Assembly: GCF_028289855.1 (NCBI RefSeq)
Contig: NZ_JAQGKZ010000058.1
Location: 1-64,000, forward strand
Direction of reading: 5' to 3'
Source of the DNA: Sphingomonas bacterium
GTDB lineage: Bacteria; Pseudomonadota; Alphaproteobacteria; Sphingomonadales; Sphingomonadaceae
DNA: 64,000 nucleotides
The position numbers and the translations under genes are program-made. Each line of letters begins with the position of its first letter. Within the stretch, counting starts at the first letter, position 1. The notes beneath the pieces were generated by a model that saw only the letters and a list, made by a program, of their open reading frames with translations, did not search any database and was not told the DNA's origin. Of the stretch, positions 9,666-18,734 are shown in pieces.

Positions 9666-10274
9666 GTGACGTCTCGCGCCCTTGCGCTGCTTTCCCTCCC
9701 CGCGCTGATCGCCGCGGCACCATCAACCTCGCCCGAGCTCGCCAAGGTTCAGGCGCATTTGTCGGCGGTACAGTCGATGACCGCGGCATTTACTCAGACC
9801 GACCGCAACGGGAAGATGCTGACCGGCACGTTGTCGCTCAAACGTCCGGGCAAGATTCGCTTTCAGTATGAAAAAGGCGTGCCAATCCTGGTTGTCGCCG
9901 ATGGCAATTCGCTGTGGTTCCTCGATTATTCGGTGAAGCAGAAGCAGCGTTGGCCAATCGGCGGCTCGCCGCTGGGCGTGTTGCTCGATCCGAGCAAGGA
10001 CATCGGCCGCTTCGCTAAGGTGGTGCCGACCGCCGATCCGTCGATCCTGTCGGTTGAGGCGAACGATCCCAAGCATCCCGAATATGGGCGGATCACGATG
10101 ATCTTCGAAAAGAACGGATCGGCCCCCGCCGGGCTGATGCTGATCGGCTGGGTCGCGCTCGACGCTCAGAACAACCGCACGACGATCCGGCTGTCGGGAC
10201 AGAAGTTCAACGTGCCGATTTCCGATGGAACGTTCCGCTTCAACGACCCGGCGCCTGCGGGTCCGCGAAAATAA
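9666..10274 (+). CDS. lolA: Outer membrane lipoprotein carrier LolA
   Basis: A periplasmic chaperone that carries lipoproteins from LolCDE to the outer membrane. About 202 residues starting with a GTG preceded by AGGAGA at good spacing. A signal peptide (LALLSLPALIAAAP) is followed by the family pattern: QSMTAAFTQTDRNGKMLTGTLSLKRPGKIRFQYE, a VVADGNSLWFLDY strand and the C-terminal SDGTFRFNDP. It follows ftsK by 67 bp on the same strand. No LolB is nearby. Confidence 0.93.
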   Translation: MTSRALALLSLPALIAAAPSTSPELAKVQAHLSAVQSMTAAFTQTDRNGKMLTGTLSLKRPGKIRFQYEKGVPILVVADGNSLWFLDYSVKQKQRWPIGGSPLGVLLDPSKDIGRFAKVVPTADPSILSVEANDPKHPEYGRITMIFEKNGSAPAGLMLIGWVALDAQNNRTTIRLSGQKFNVPISDGTFRFNDPAPAGPRK

Positions 10275-10575
10275 CAAGTCCGTTCATCTGGGCGACAGCT
10301 TTGCCCGACTAATACAGTCCTCGCGGATGTGGGGCGGTTCGGGATTTTCCCCCTGTTGCCTGAAACGGCCCATCTCCCGCCTGCGTGACGAACGCTAGGT
10401 CGGCCCTCGCTCCATGCCCCCGGAGCGGGGGCCTTTCCATGCGCAGGGCGAACGGCGGCCACGCCGCCAATCTTGCCCAAGCACGACCGGCGCTGCTGCG
10501 CAGCGTCCGACGACGCGGCTTTGCCGCGGCGCCTTGAGGGTGACGAACCGCTCCCGACCCCCTAAGTCCTTTCCC
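10275..10575. other. 301-bp intergenic stretch between lolA and xth
   Basis: No convincing coding frame. It contains a GC-rich hairpin at 10416-10432, other short inverted repeats (CGCTGCTGCGCAGCG around 10490-10505) and a run of possible pairings upstream of the hairpin. It may hold a small structured RNA, but none is recognised. Confidence 0.4.
10416..10436 (+). terminator. GC-rich hairpin, probable terminator downstream of lolA
   Basis: A perfect 7-bp stem GCCCCCG/CGGGGGC with a 3-nt loop, followed by CTTTCC. The T-run is short, so termination strength is uncertain. It could also be the 3' end of an unrecognised small RNA starting after lolA. Confidence 0.45.
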
Positions 10576-11358
10576 GTGAAGATCGTCTCCTGGAACATCA
10601 ACTCGGTCCGCTTCCGCATCGAGATCGTCGAACGGTTCCTGCGCGAGGTCGCGCCCGACATATTGTGCCTCCAGGAAACCAAGGTGATCGACGAGGATTT
10701 CCCGCAGGAAGCGTTTCGGCGGCTCGGCTACAAGACGATCATCCTGCACGGGCAGAAGATGCACCACGGCGTCGCAATCCTGAGCCGCGTGCCTTTGGCC
10801 GAGGACGATCGGTTCGACTGGCAAGCCAATCGCGAAGCGCGGCATGTCGGCGTGAGGCTAGCCAATGGCGTGCGGCTGGAGAACGTCTATGTGCCCGCTG
10901 GCGGTGACGTGCCCGACCGTGAGGCGAATCCGAAATTCGGCCAGAAGCTCGATTTCGTCGAGCGGATGACAGCGTGGTCGGCGACGCTCGATTGCCCGAC
11001 GATTCTGGTCGGCGACCTTAACATCGCGCCGCTTCCCGCCGACGTGTGGAGCCACAAGGCGTTGCTCAAGGTCGTCAGCCACACGCCGGTCGAGGTCGAC
11101 GCGCTCAACCGGCTCAAGGATTCGAACTCGTGGGTCGATCTCGGCCGGCATTTCCATCCCGCGCCCGCGCGGCTGCACACATGGTGGAGCTATCGTTCGC
11201 CCGACTGGACGGTCAACGATCGCGGGCGGCGGCTCGATCATATGTGGGCGACCGCCGATGTCGCGGCCACCGCGACCGCGCACACGGTATTCGAGTCGTG
11301 CCGCAACTGGCTCAAGCCGTCGGACCACGTCCCGATCCTGACCGAGTTCGATTTGTGA
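10576..11358 (+). CDS. xth: Exodeoxyribonuclease III (AP endonuclease)
   Basis: A Mg-dependent exonuclease and AP endonuclease of base-excision repair. About 260 residues from the GTG at 10576 (VKIVSWNINSVR). Hallmarks seen: NINSVR, LCLQETKV with the metal-binding Glu, VGDLNIAP, a catalytic RLDHMWAT and the C-terminal SDHVPILTEF. The frame runs upstream without the family N-terminus, so the GTG is chosen. Its stop overlaps the GTG start of ribA by 4 bp, indicating translational coupling. Confidence 0.94.
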   Translation: MKIVSWNINSVRFRIEIVERFLREVAPDILCLQETKVIDEDFPQEAFRRLGYKTIILHGQKMHHGVAILSRVPLAEDDRFDWQANREARHVGVRLANGVRLENVYVPAGGDVPDREANPKFGQKLDFVERMTAWSATLDCPTILVGDLNIAPLPADVWSHKALLKVVSHTPVEVDALNRLKDSNSWVDLGRHFHPAPARLHTWWSYRSPDWTVNDRGRRLDHMWATADVAATATAHTVFESCRNWLKPSDHVPILTEFDL

Positions 11359-12407
11359 GCGCGCGCGACGTTGCCCGGGCGATCGATTCGCTGCGGCGCG
11401 GTTGGCCGATCGCGATTCGCGGGGCGGGCAAGCCTGTGGGGCTGCTGGCGATCGAGACCGCCGATGCCGGACGGCTCGTTGCGTTCGACCCAGCAGGCAA
11501 TTCGCCGATCTTGCTGTCGGCGGGGCGCGCCGCCACGCTGAAGCTCGCCAACCAGATCGAGGCCGCCATCCCCGATTCGCCGGTGTTGGTCGAGCGCACT
11601 TTCTGGATCGATTTCGACTGCGCGGTGGCGCTCGCCGACCCGCAGCTCGACATGGCGACCCCGATGAAGGGGCCGTTCCGCGCAATCCCCGTATCCGACC
11701 GCGACGTCATGGCGGCGGCGCTGGGATTGGCGCGGACCGCGGGCGTGCTCCCCGCCTTTTTTGTCGGCGCAGCGCCCGCCGAAATTGTATCCATCGCCGA
11801 CATTGAGGACTTCGAAGACCCGATCCATCTCACCATCTCCGCCCGGGCCAAGCTGCCGGTCGCGGGATCGGAAAAATCCGAGATCGTCGCCTTCCGCTCG
11901 CCCGATTCGCCTGGCGAGCACATTGCGCTGATCGTCGGTCGGCCCGACGGCAACCCGCCGCTCGTCCGCCTTCACAGCGAATGCCTGACCGGCGACGTAC
12001 TCGGCAGCCTCAAATGCGATTGCGGACCGCAGCTCCACGCCGCGATCCATGCGATGGAGGGGACCGGCTGGGGAATCCTGCTTTATCTGCGGCAGGAGGG
12101 CCGCGGGATCGGGCTGGTCAACAAATTGCGCGCCTATGCGTTGCAGGACCAAGGGTTCGACACGGTCGATGCCAACACGCGCTTGGGGTTCGCGGTCGAT
12201 GCGCGCGATTTCCGCGTCGCGGCGCGGATGCTCGATTTGCTCGGCCAGACGCGGATTCGGTTGCTGACCAACAACCCGGAGAAGGTCCGGGTGCTTGAGC
12301 AGGCGGGAATCGCCGTTACCGAACGCGTGCCGATCGCGCTGCCGCCCAACCCGTTCAATGCCAAGTATCTCGCGACCAAGCGCGATCGCACCGGACATCA
12401 ACTCTAG
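11355..12407 (+). CDS. ribA: GTP cyclohydrolase II with extra N-terminal domain
   Basis: First committed step of riboflavin synthesis, converting GTP to a diaminopyrimidine. About 350 residues against roughly 200 for E. coli RibA. The catalytic half (about 165-350) has the zinc site in HSECLTGDVLGSLKCDCG and the GTP-binding RQEGRGIGL. The first 150 residues (beginning ARAIDSLRRGWPIAI) resemble a degenerate RibB (DHBP synthase) fold but lack its acidic metal-binding signature, so RibB activity is unlikely. GTG start overlaps the xth stop; stop overlaps the convergent HAD gene stop. Confidence 0.9.
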   Translation: MSARDVARAIDSLRRGWPIAIRGAGKPVGLLAIETADAGRLVAFDPAGNSPILLSAGRAATLKLANQIEAAIPDSPVLVERTFWIDFDCAVALADPQLDMATPMKGPFRAIPVSDRDVMAAALGLARTAGVLPAFFVGAAPAEIVSIADIEDFEDPIHLTISARAKLPVAGSEKSEIVAFRSPDSPGEHIALIVGRPDGNPPLVRLHSECLTGDVLGSLKCDCGPQLHAAIHAMEGTGWGILLYLRQEGRGIGLVNKLRAYALQDQGFDTVDANTRLGFAVDARDFRVAARMLDLLGQTRIRLLTNNPEKVRVLEQAGIAVTERVPIALPPNPFNAKYLATKRDRTGHQL

Positions 12408-13066
12408 GCGATAAACCGCGTGACCTCGGCAAAGTCGCTCGCGACGATATCGACGCCGACCGCGCGCAATCGCTCGGCATGGTCGGGCGCGCAATGCGAG
12501 CCGGCGCACAGCCCGATGACATAGCCGCCCGATGCCACCGCCCCCGTCGCACCGACGATCGAATCCTCGATGATCGCACAGTCGGCGATCGCGACGCCGA
12601 GCCGGTCGGCAGCGTAGAGGTAGAGGTCGGGGGCGGGCTTGCCGCGCGTGACATGCTCGCGGCCGCTATAGACGTGATCGCCGAACGCATCGGCTAGGCC
12701 GATATGGTCGAGGTGTCGGCGGATCCACTTGGTCGAACTCGACGATACCACCGCCTTGGGCAAATCGGCGGGGAGCGATTCGACGAAATCGACTGCGCCG
12801 GCGACCTCGCCGATCCCCTCAGCCATGACACGCTCGTCCTCGGCGGCGCGCGCGGTGTGGAAGTCTTGCGGTAACGGCCGGTCGATCCACGCCTCGACCT
12901 TGGCCAAGAAATCGACCCCAGCATAACCCATGAAATTGGCCATCGACTGTTCGGGCGTGGTCGGGTGGCCGATCCGCGTCAAATATTCCGCGATCTGCTT
13001 GTTGCCGATATATTCGCTCTCGATCAGCACACCATCGAAGTCGAAGAGCAACGCCTTAAATCTCAT
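12404..13066 (-). CDS. HAD-superfamily phosphatase (beta-phosphoglucomutase-like)
   Basis: About 220 residues. HAD motif I is FDFDGVLIESE, motif II is AVVSSSSTKWI, motif III Lys is in TRGKPAPDLYLYAA, and motif IV is AIIEDSIVGATGA. The helical cap between motifs I and II fits the phosphoglycolate phosphatase/beta-PGM group. Substrate unknown. Its ATG overlaps the yggS stop by 4 bp, so the two are likely one transcript. Confidence 0.85.
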   Translation of the reverse strand: MRFKALLFDFDGVLIESEYIGNKQIAEYLTRIGHPTTPEQSMANFMGYAGVDFLAKVEAWIDRPLPQDFHTARAAEDERVMAEGIGEVAGAVDFVESLPADLPKAVVSSSSTKWIRRHLDHIGLADAFGDHVYSGREHVTRGKPAPDLYLYAADRLGVAIADCAIIEDSIVGATGAVASGGYVIGLCAGSHCAPDHAERLRAVGVDIVASDFAEVTRFIA

Positions 13067-13728
13067 GCGCGTGCGCCGAACAGCGCCGACCCGACGCGCA
13101 CATGCGTCGCGCCAAGCGTCACGGCAGTGTCGAAATCGCTCGACATCCCCATACTGAGCCCGGCCAGGCCATGATAGCGCGCCAGCTTGGCGAGCAGCGC
13201 GAAATAGGGTGCTGGCTCGACGCCGGCCGGCGGCAGCGCCATCAGCCCCGCGAGCGGAAGGTCGGCAGCGCGCGCTTCCTTCAACAACGCAGGCAGGTCG
13301 CCAACCAGCGCACCGCCCTTTTGTGACTCGTCGCCAATATTGACCTGTACGAAACAGGCTGGTCGCTTGTCCGCCGCGTCCATCGCCCTGGCCAGCGCGG
13401 TCACTAACGACGCGCGGTCAACCGAGTGAATCTCGTCGAACAGCGCCACTGCCTCGGCTGCCTTGTTCGATTGCAATTGACCGATCAGCGCGAGGCGGAT
13501 GCTGGGATGTTGCTCGCATAAGGCGGGCCACTTCGCCTGCGCTTCCTGCACGCGATTCTCGCCGAACACGCATTGCCCGGCGGCGATCAGGGGCTCGATC
13601 GCCTCGACGGGATGCGTCTTGGATACCGCGATCAGTTCGACCGCGTCGCTGCGGCTGGCGAGCCTTTGCGCGCGCTGGATCTGATCGTGGACGCCGGCGA
13701 GCCGCGCGGCGGGGTCGTCGGTCGTCAT
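13063..13728 (-). CDS. yggS: PLP-homeostasis protein, YggS/PLPBP family
   Basis: A single-domain fold-type III PLP-binding protein (about 221 residues) that buffers pyridoxal phosphate and affects amino-acid balance; it has no known enzyme activity. The PLP lysine lies in LIAVSKTHPVEAI, with FGENRVQEAQAKW, HSVDRASL and the phosphate-binding SMGMSSDFDTAV. Upstream member of a two-gene unit with the HAD phosphatase. Divergent from the ThiE-like gene with almost no space between, so their promoters must overlap the coding DNA. Confidence 0.92.
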   Translation of the reverse strand: MTTDDPAARLAGVHDQIQRAQRLASRSDAVELIAVSKTHPVEAIEPLIAAGQCVFGENRVQEAQAKWPALCEQHPSIRLALIGQLQSNKAAEAVALFDEIHSVDRASLVTALARAMDAADKRPACFVQVNIGDESQKGGALVGDLPALLKEARAADLPLAGLMALPPAGVEPAPYFALLAKLARYHGLAGLSMGMSSDFDTAVTLGATHVRVGSALFGARA

Positions 13729-13750
13729 AGTGCGCGCTATAGGCAGGGTC

Positions 13751-14272
13751 GTGCTGCGCCGCCAACCCCTCCCACGCCTATGGTTGATGACCGACGAGCG
13801 CCAGGGCGACGATTTATGGCGCGCGCTCGCGCGACTGCCGCGGGGAAGCGGTGTCGTGTTTCGGCATTATGCCACGCCCGCATCCGAGCGACGACGGGTG
13901 TTCGCGCGGGTGGTGCGGATCGCGGGGGTGCGCCGGCTGGTGGTGGTGCGCGCGGGCGACTGGTGCGGGCTGGGCGCGGATGGGGTGCATAACGGACGCG
14001 GACGCGGGTTGCGAACGGCATCGGTGCATTCGCGGGCCGAGGCGGTCGAAGCGGTGCGCCGCGGGGCGGAATTGGTGTTCGTGTCGCCGGTGTTCGCGAC
14101 TCGGTCGCATCCGGGGGCGACCGCGCTGAGCGCACGAGGCGCGCAGGATATTGCTCGCGGATTGCGGGTAGTCGCGATTGCGCTTGGTGGGATGAATGCA
14201 AAGAATTTTCGACGACTAGCCGGCTTTTATGGCTGGGCCGCGATCGACGCCTGGGGCAGCGACGCGAAATAA
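13751..14272 (+). CDS. Thiamine-phosphate-synthase-like protein, short
   Basis: About 173 residues; genuine ThiE is about 210. LPRLWLMTDER at the N-terminus, ADGVHNGRGRG, SVHSRAEAVEAVRRGAELVFVSPVFATRSHPGA and AIALGGMNAKNF follow the ThiE TIM-barrel pattern (the SPVFxTxSHPG and ALGGM phosphate loops). It is shorter between these blocks, so it may be a paralogue with another role. The frame is open from a GTG at 13730, two bases from yggS; I prefer the GTG at 13751. No other thiamine genes are nearby. Confidence 0.7.
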   Translation: MLRRQPLPRLWLMTDERQGDDLWRALARLPRGSGVVFRHYATPASERRRVFARVVRIAGVRRLVVVRAGDWCGLGADGVHNGRGRGLRTASVHSRAEAVEAVRRGAELVFVSPVFATRSHPGATALSARGAQDIARGLRVVAIALGGMNAKNFRRLAGFYGWAAIDAWGSDAK

Positions 14273-14281
14273 ATTCGCGTC

Positions 14282-14361
14282 GTCGGCCGAGCCGTAGGCT
14301 CGCCGGCCGGACTTTTTCTGCTTTGTCGCTATTTAGCTACCGCTAAGTCGCGGCAGAAAGT
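14282..14361. terminator. REP-like hairpin and bidirectional terminator region
   Basis: Between two convergent genes. First hairpin: GCCGAGCC-GTA-GGCTCG with extended GC arms, followed by ACTTTTTCT on the plus strand. A second, larger inverted repeat pairs GACTTT..CTGC (from 14309) with GCAGAAAGTC (to 14361). The first hairpin is a near copy of one at 30543-30573. Confidence 0.6.
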
Positions 14362-15059
14362 CAGAACTTAAACGTCGTCCCGACATAGACCGCCTGGCTG
14401 TCACCGCGACGATCATCGACCAAGGGCGCCAAACGGTCACGATCCTGCGCCTTGTAACGCACCCCGGCGGTCACATCGATGTTGCGGCGGAGCGAATAGG
14501 CGCCGCCGACATTGATCATCTGGGGCGTATCGGTGACCAACCCGGCATCGGTCGGCGGACGGTCGGTCACGGCCTTCAGCTTCGACGGCTTGCTCAGATT
14601 GAAGCCCGGCTCGATCCGACGCCCGCTGGGCGAAGTGCCGAGGTCCACCTTTGGCGCGTCGCCGGGGACGCTGAGCCGCTTGGCGGCGGTGGTCGCGGCG
14701 AGGTTGTACGCGATCGGCGCGACGCCGACCGACGGCGGCGCGACGTCGCCGCCCAGCCCACGCAGCGTAACGATTCCCGCCTTGGGCGTATTGATTTGCA
14801 ACGCGGTCGCCACCGGACGGCGTCCGCCGCTGGTATCGGCGGGGGTGAAGCGGAATGCCGCATTGCCAATCCCGTTGCGCGCGATCAACGCGGCCAGTTT
14901 GGGATCGGCCGACGCCGGGGTAAAGAAAATACGCTGCGGAAGGAACGACTTGGGCGTACGATGCGCCGTATCCGGCGTGCCGAATGCAGGCATCGCGAAC
15001 GCGCCGGCGACGGCAAGCGCCCCGACCATCGTTCCGACAATTACCCGCTTTGCGACCAC
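14361..15059 (-). CDS. Uncharacterised exported protein, probably outer-membrane associated
   Basis: 232 residues from a GTG with AGGGA upstream. A signal peptide (VIVGTMVGALAVAGAFAMPAFG) leads into a Pro/Ala/Thr-rich, low-complexity middle and a C-terminal part with alternating strands (INVGGAYSLRRNIDVTAGVRYK, QAVYVGTTFKF) ending in Phe. The two-strand C-terminus and final Phe look like a fragment of a beta-barrel. No family recognised. Divergent from the DUF3576 gene across about 200 bp. Confidence 0.6.
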   Translation of the reverse strand: MVAKRVIVGTMVGALAVAGAFAMPAFGTPDTAHRTPKSFLPQRIFFTPASADPKLAALIARNGIGNAAFRFTPADTSGGRRPVATALQINTPKAGIVTLRGLGGDVAPPSVGVAPIAYNLAATTAAKRLSVPGDAPKVDLGTSPSGRRIEPGFNLSKPSKLKAVTDRPPTDAGLVTDTPQMINVGGAYSLRRNIDVTAGVRYKAQDRDRLAPLVDDRRGDSQAVYVGTTFKF

Positions 15060-15264
15060 AACGAATCCCTGCGACTCTTATTTGAGACTCGCTGTATCAC
15101 GGATCGTTCCGCCGCCGCCACCGCAGATACGCGTTTTCGCAGAGAGTGTTGCATCATGTCCACATGACGGGCGCCGGGCGCGGCCACTTTATGCGCGCTT
15201 GCGGCGCGGCCTTGAGCATCTATAGAAGCACGGGCATCCCTTGTCTGTGTCAGGAACCCCGTCG

Positions 15265-15702
15265 ATGACCCGTTTGCGCTACGCCGCGTATCTGGCCCTG
15301 CTGCTGCCGCTCGCCGCCTGTGGCGGCGGGAACAAGTCGCGCATGAAGGCGGATATCGCCGCGTCCAAAGTGACCACGATCGGCGTCAACGCCGATCTGT
15401 GGCGCGCCAGCCTCGACACGCTGAGCTTCATGCCGCTGGTCCAGACCGACTCGAACGGCGGCGTCATCGTCACCGACTGGTACGTCAATCCGTCGTCGCC
15501 GGCCGAGCGGATGAAGGTGACCGTGACGATCCTCGACCAGGATCTGCGCGCAGATGCGGTGCTCGTCGCGGCGCTACGACAAGTCAACCAGGGTGGCCAG
15601 TGGGTCGCGGCCCCCGTCCAGGCGGCGACCGTCCAGAAGCTCGAGGACATCATCCTTACGCGCGCGCGCGACCTGCGTCGCGCCGCCGTTACGCCTCAAT
15701 AA
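15265..15702 (+). CDS. DUF3576 lipoprotein
   Basis: About 145 residues. A short lipoprotein signal (ALLLPLAACGGG, lipobox Cys) is followed by the conserved WRASLDTLSFMPLVQTDSNGGVIVTDWY segment typical of DUF3576. Probably anchored in an envelope membrane facing the periplasm; function unknown. It lies 51 bp upstream of leuS, the usual order in sphingomonads. ATG at 15265 chosen over an upstream TTG because the signal peptide begins there. Confidence 0.85.
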   Translation: MTRLRYAAYLALLLPLAACGGGNKSRMKADIAASKVTTIGVNADLWRASLDTLSFMPLVQTDSNGGVIVTDWYVNPSSPAERMKVTVTILDQDLRADAVLVAALRQVNQGGQWVAAPVQAATVQKLEDIILTRARDLRRAAVTPQ

Positions 15703-15753
15703 AGAGAACAACCCCGGTGGGCGGGTAATGCCCGCCCAACAGGAACAACGATC

Positions 15754-18246
15754 ATGTCACGCTTCAATCCACTGAAGGCCGACGCCCAGTGGCAAAAGGT
15801 GTGGGACGAGCGCCAGACGTTCGCCGCGCGTGACGATAGTCCGAAGCCCAAAAGCTATGTGCTCGAAATGTTTCCGTACCCCTCGGGACGGATCCATATG
15901 GGGCACGTCCGCAACTACACGATGGGCGACGTGCTGGCGCGCTACCGCCGGATGAAGGGGATGGAAGTGCTCCACCCGATGGGGTGGGACGCGTTCGGCA
16001 TGCCGGCCGAGAACGCCGCGATGGAAAAGGGCGTCCATCCCGGCGGCTGGACCCGGCAGAATATCGCAACGATGAAGGCGCAGTTGAAACGGCTGGGCTT
16101 CGCGCTCGACTGGAGCCGCGAGCTGGCGACATGCGAGCCCGGTTATTACGGCCACGAACAGGCGCTGTTCCTCGACATGTTCGCGCACGGGCTGGTCTAT
16201 CGCCGCGAATCGTCGGTCAATTGGGACCCGGTCGACATGACCGTGCTGGCCAACGAGCAAGTCATCGACGGGCGCGGCTGGCGGTCGGGCGCTTTGGTCG
16301 AGAAGCGCAAGCTGAGCCAGTGGTTCCTCAAGATCACGCAATTCGCCGACGAACTACTGGCCGGTTTGGGCGAGCTCAAGCATTGGCCCGACAAGGTACG
16401 GCTGATGCAGGAAAACTGGATCGGCAAGAGCCAGGGGTTGCAGTTCCGCTGGACGATGAGTGACGGCGGCGAGGTCGAGGTGTTCACCACGCGCCCCGAC
16501 ACGATCTTCGGCGCGAGCTTCGTCGCGGTCGCGGCGGACCATCCGATCGCGCAGGCGGTTGCGGCGGGTAATGCCGAAGCCGCCGCGTTCATCGAGCTGT
16601 GCAAACAGGGCGGGACCACCGCCGCCGAGCTCGAGACGCAGGAAAAACTCGGCTTCGACACCGGGCTGACCGTCGTGCATCCGTTCGATCCCGCGATTCG
16701 CCTGCCAGTCTACATCGCCAATTTCGTGCTGATGGACTACGGGACCGGCGCGGTGTTCGGCGTGCCGGCGCACGACCAGCGCGACTTCGAGTTCGCCAGC
16801 AAATACGGTCTCACCATCCGCCGAGTCGTGTCCGACGGTGACAAGACCGATCCCGGCTTTGCCGAGGCCGAAGCCTGGTCGGGTCCGGGCACGCTGGTCA
16901 ATTCGCATTTCCTCGATGGGATGGATGTCGAGGACGCCAAGCGCGAAGTGATTACCCGCGCCGAGGCCGGCGGCTGGGGGCACGGCACCACCGTGTTCCG
17001 CCTGCGCGACTGGGGCGTCAGCCGTCAGCGTTACTGGGGCACGCCGATCCCCATCGTGCATTGCGGCGCGTGCGGCGCGGTGCCGGTGCCGCGCGATCAA
17101 TTGCCCGTATTGCTGCCCGAGGACGTGTCGTTCGACATTCCGGGCAATCCGCTCGACCGCCATCCGACGTGGAAGCACGTTGCGTGCCCGTCGTGCGGCG
17201 GCGAAGCGCTGCGCGAGACCGACACGCTCGACACGTTCGCCGATTCGTCGTGGTATTTCATCCGCTTCGCCAGCCAGCCCAAGGACAGAGCGTTCGACCG
17301 CGCGGTTGCCGAGCAATGGCTGCCGGTCGGGCAATATATCGGCGGGGTCGAGCATGCGATCCTGCACTTGCTCTACGCGCGCTTCTGGACGCGCGCGCTC
17401 AAGCATATGGACATGCTCGACGTGGCCGAGCCGTTCGCCGGGCTGTTCACGCAAGGGATGGTGACGCACGAAACGTACAAGTCGGCCGAGGGCAAATGGC
17501 TTGCTCTGGGCGAAGTACGCGACGGCAAGGAAATTTCTACCGGCAAGCCGATCACGGTCGGCCGCATCGAGAAGATGTCGAAGTCGAAGAAGAACACGAT
17601 CGATCCCGAGCCGATCGTCGACCAATACGGTGCTGACGCGACGCGCTGGTTCATGCTCTCCGATTCGCCGCCCGAGCGCGACCTGCAATGGTCGGAAAGC
17701 GGGATCGAGGGCGCGTGGCGTTTCACGCAGCGGCTGTGGCGGCTGGTCGAAGCGATCGAGGATGCGCAAGGCACCGATGCCGCGCTCGACCGCAAGCTGG
17801 CGCAGACCATCGCCGGCGTTGCGACCGACATCGAAGGGCTGCAGTTCAACAAGGCGGTCGCCAAGCTGTACGAACTGGTCAATGCGATCGAGAAGGCCGC
17901 GCCGTCCGCGTCGCGCACCGCGGCGACCAAGGCGCTGGTCCGATTGGTCGCGCCGATGACCCCGCATCTCGCTGAGGAAGCTTGGGCCGCAATGGGCGGC
18001 GCGGGGCTGATCGCCGACGCCGATTGGCCGGTGTATAACCCCGCCTTGCTGGTCGAAGACGAAGTGACGATCGCGATTCAGGTCAACGGCAAATTGCGCG
18101 ATACGCTCGTCATGCCAAAGGGTAGCGACAAGGCGGTGGTCGAAGCTGCAGCACGCGCCAACACGCATGTGATTCGCGTTCTCGACGGCGCCGAACCGAA
18201 GAAGGTGATTGTCGTGCCCGATCGTCTGGTCAATCTGGTGGCATGA
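15754..18246 (+). CDS. leuS: Leucyl-tRNA synthetase
   Basis: 830-residue class I synthetase that charges tRNA-Leu. The HIGH-type motif is in [15 protein letters not shown], the large CP1 editing domain includes [12 protein letters not shown] and the [15 protein letters not shown] block, and the KMSKS loop is [14 protein letters not shown]. The C-terminal anticodon and Leu-specific domains are complete. AGGAACA lies upstream of the start. The end overlaps the lptE start by 4 bp. Confidence 0.98.
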   Translation: MSRFNPLKADAQWQKVWDERQTFAARDDSPKPKSYVLEMFPYPSGRIHMGHVRNYTMGDVLARYRRMKGMEVLHPMGWDAFGMPAENAAMEKGVHPGGWTRQNIATMKAQLKRLGFALDWSRELATCEPGYYGHEQALFLDMFAHGLVYRRESSVNWDPVDMTVLANEQVIDGRGWRSGALVEKRKLSQWFLKITQFADELLAGLGELKHWPDKVRLMQENWIGKSQGLQFRWTMSDGGEVEVFTTRPDTIFGASFVAVAADHPIAQAVAAGNAEAAAFIELCKQGGTTAAELETQEKLGFDTGLTVVHPFDPAIRLPVYIANFVLMDYGTGAVFGVPAHDQRDFEFASKYGLTIRRVVSDGDKTDPGFAEAEAWSGPGTLVNSHFLDGMDVEDAKREVITRAEAGGWGHGTTVFRLRDWGVSRQRYWGTPIPIVHCGACGAVPVPRDQLPVLLPEDVSFDIPGNPLDRHPTWKHVACPSCGGEALRETDTLDTFADSSWYFIRFASQPKDRAFDRAVAEQWLPVGQYIGGVEHAILHLLYARFWTRALKHMDMLDVAEPFAGLFTQGMVTHETYKSAEGKWLALGEVRDGKEISTGKPITVGRIEKMSKSKKNTIDPEPIVDQYGADATRWFMLSDSPPERDLQWSESGIEGAWRFTQRLWRLVEAIEDAQGTDAALDRKLAQTIAGVATDIEGLQFNKAVAKLYELVNAIEKAAPSASRTAATKALVRLVAPMTPHLAEEAWAAMGGAGLIADADWPVYNPALLVEDEVTIAIQVNGKLRDTLVMPKGSDKAVVEAAARANTHVIRVLDGAEPKKVIVVPDRLVNLVA

Positions 18247-18734
18247 AGCGACTCGCCATCCTCCTCGCCCTCGCACTCCCCGCCTGCGGGCTGCACCCGC
18301 TCTACGAAGGCGGGGGATCGGGGACGGTCGCGCGCGGGCTCGCGCAGATCGAGGTCGCGCCCATCGCCGGCAAGTCGGGCTACCTGATGAGCAATGCGCT
18401 CCGCGACCGACTACCCAACCGCGGCGACGGCGCGGCGAAATACCGGCTCGAAATCAAGCTCGACGATTCGATCGTCGGGCTCGGCGTGCGCAGCGACAAT
18501 ACCATTACGCGCGAGCGCCGGTCGCTGCGCGCGCGCTATCAACTGGTCGACGCCGCGACCGGCGAGACGTTGCTCGACGCGACCGCCGGGTCGGACGCCG
18601 GGATCGACGTCGTCAGTTCGGAATATGCGACGATCGCCGCCGAAAACACCGCGCAGGAAAACCTGTCCAATATCGTCGCCGATCAGATCGTGACGCGCAT
18701 CGCGATCTATACGCGCCGCACCGCGGACAAGTGA
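18243..18734 (+). CDS. lptE: LPS-assembly lipoprotein LptE
   Basis: 163 residues. The lipoprotein signal [16 protein letters not shown] has the LPAC lipobox and the GLHPLY start of mature LptE proteins. It plugs the LptD barrel that delivers LPS (or glycosphingolipid in sphingomonads) to the outer surface. The mature part has SNALRDRL and [16 protein letters not shown]. Coupled on both sides: ATG inside the leuS stop and GTG of holA at its own stop. Confidence 0.9.
   Translation: MKRLAILLALALPACGLHPLYEGGGSGTVARGLAQIEVAPIAGKSGYLMSNALRDRLPNRGDGAAKYRLEIKLDDSIVGLGVRSDNTITRERRSLRARYQLVDAATGETLLDATAGSDAGIDVVSSEYATIAAENTAQENLSNIVADQIVTRIAIYTRRTADK

Noticed and set aside
10275-10440. 6S RNA or SRP RNA in the lolA-xth gap
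   Set aside because: No SRP GGTCAGG-GGAA core, and 6S in relatives usually lies near zapA; the pairing is not convincing enough to name it.
16354-18276. 640-codon minus-strand open frame
   Set aside because: Antisense shadow of leuS with no domain motifs.
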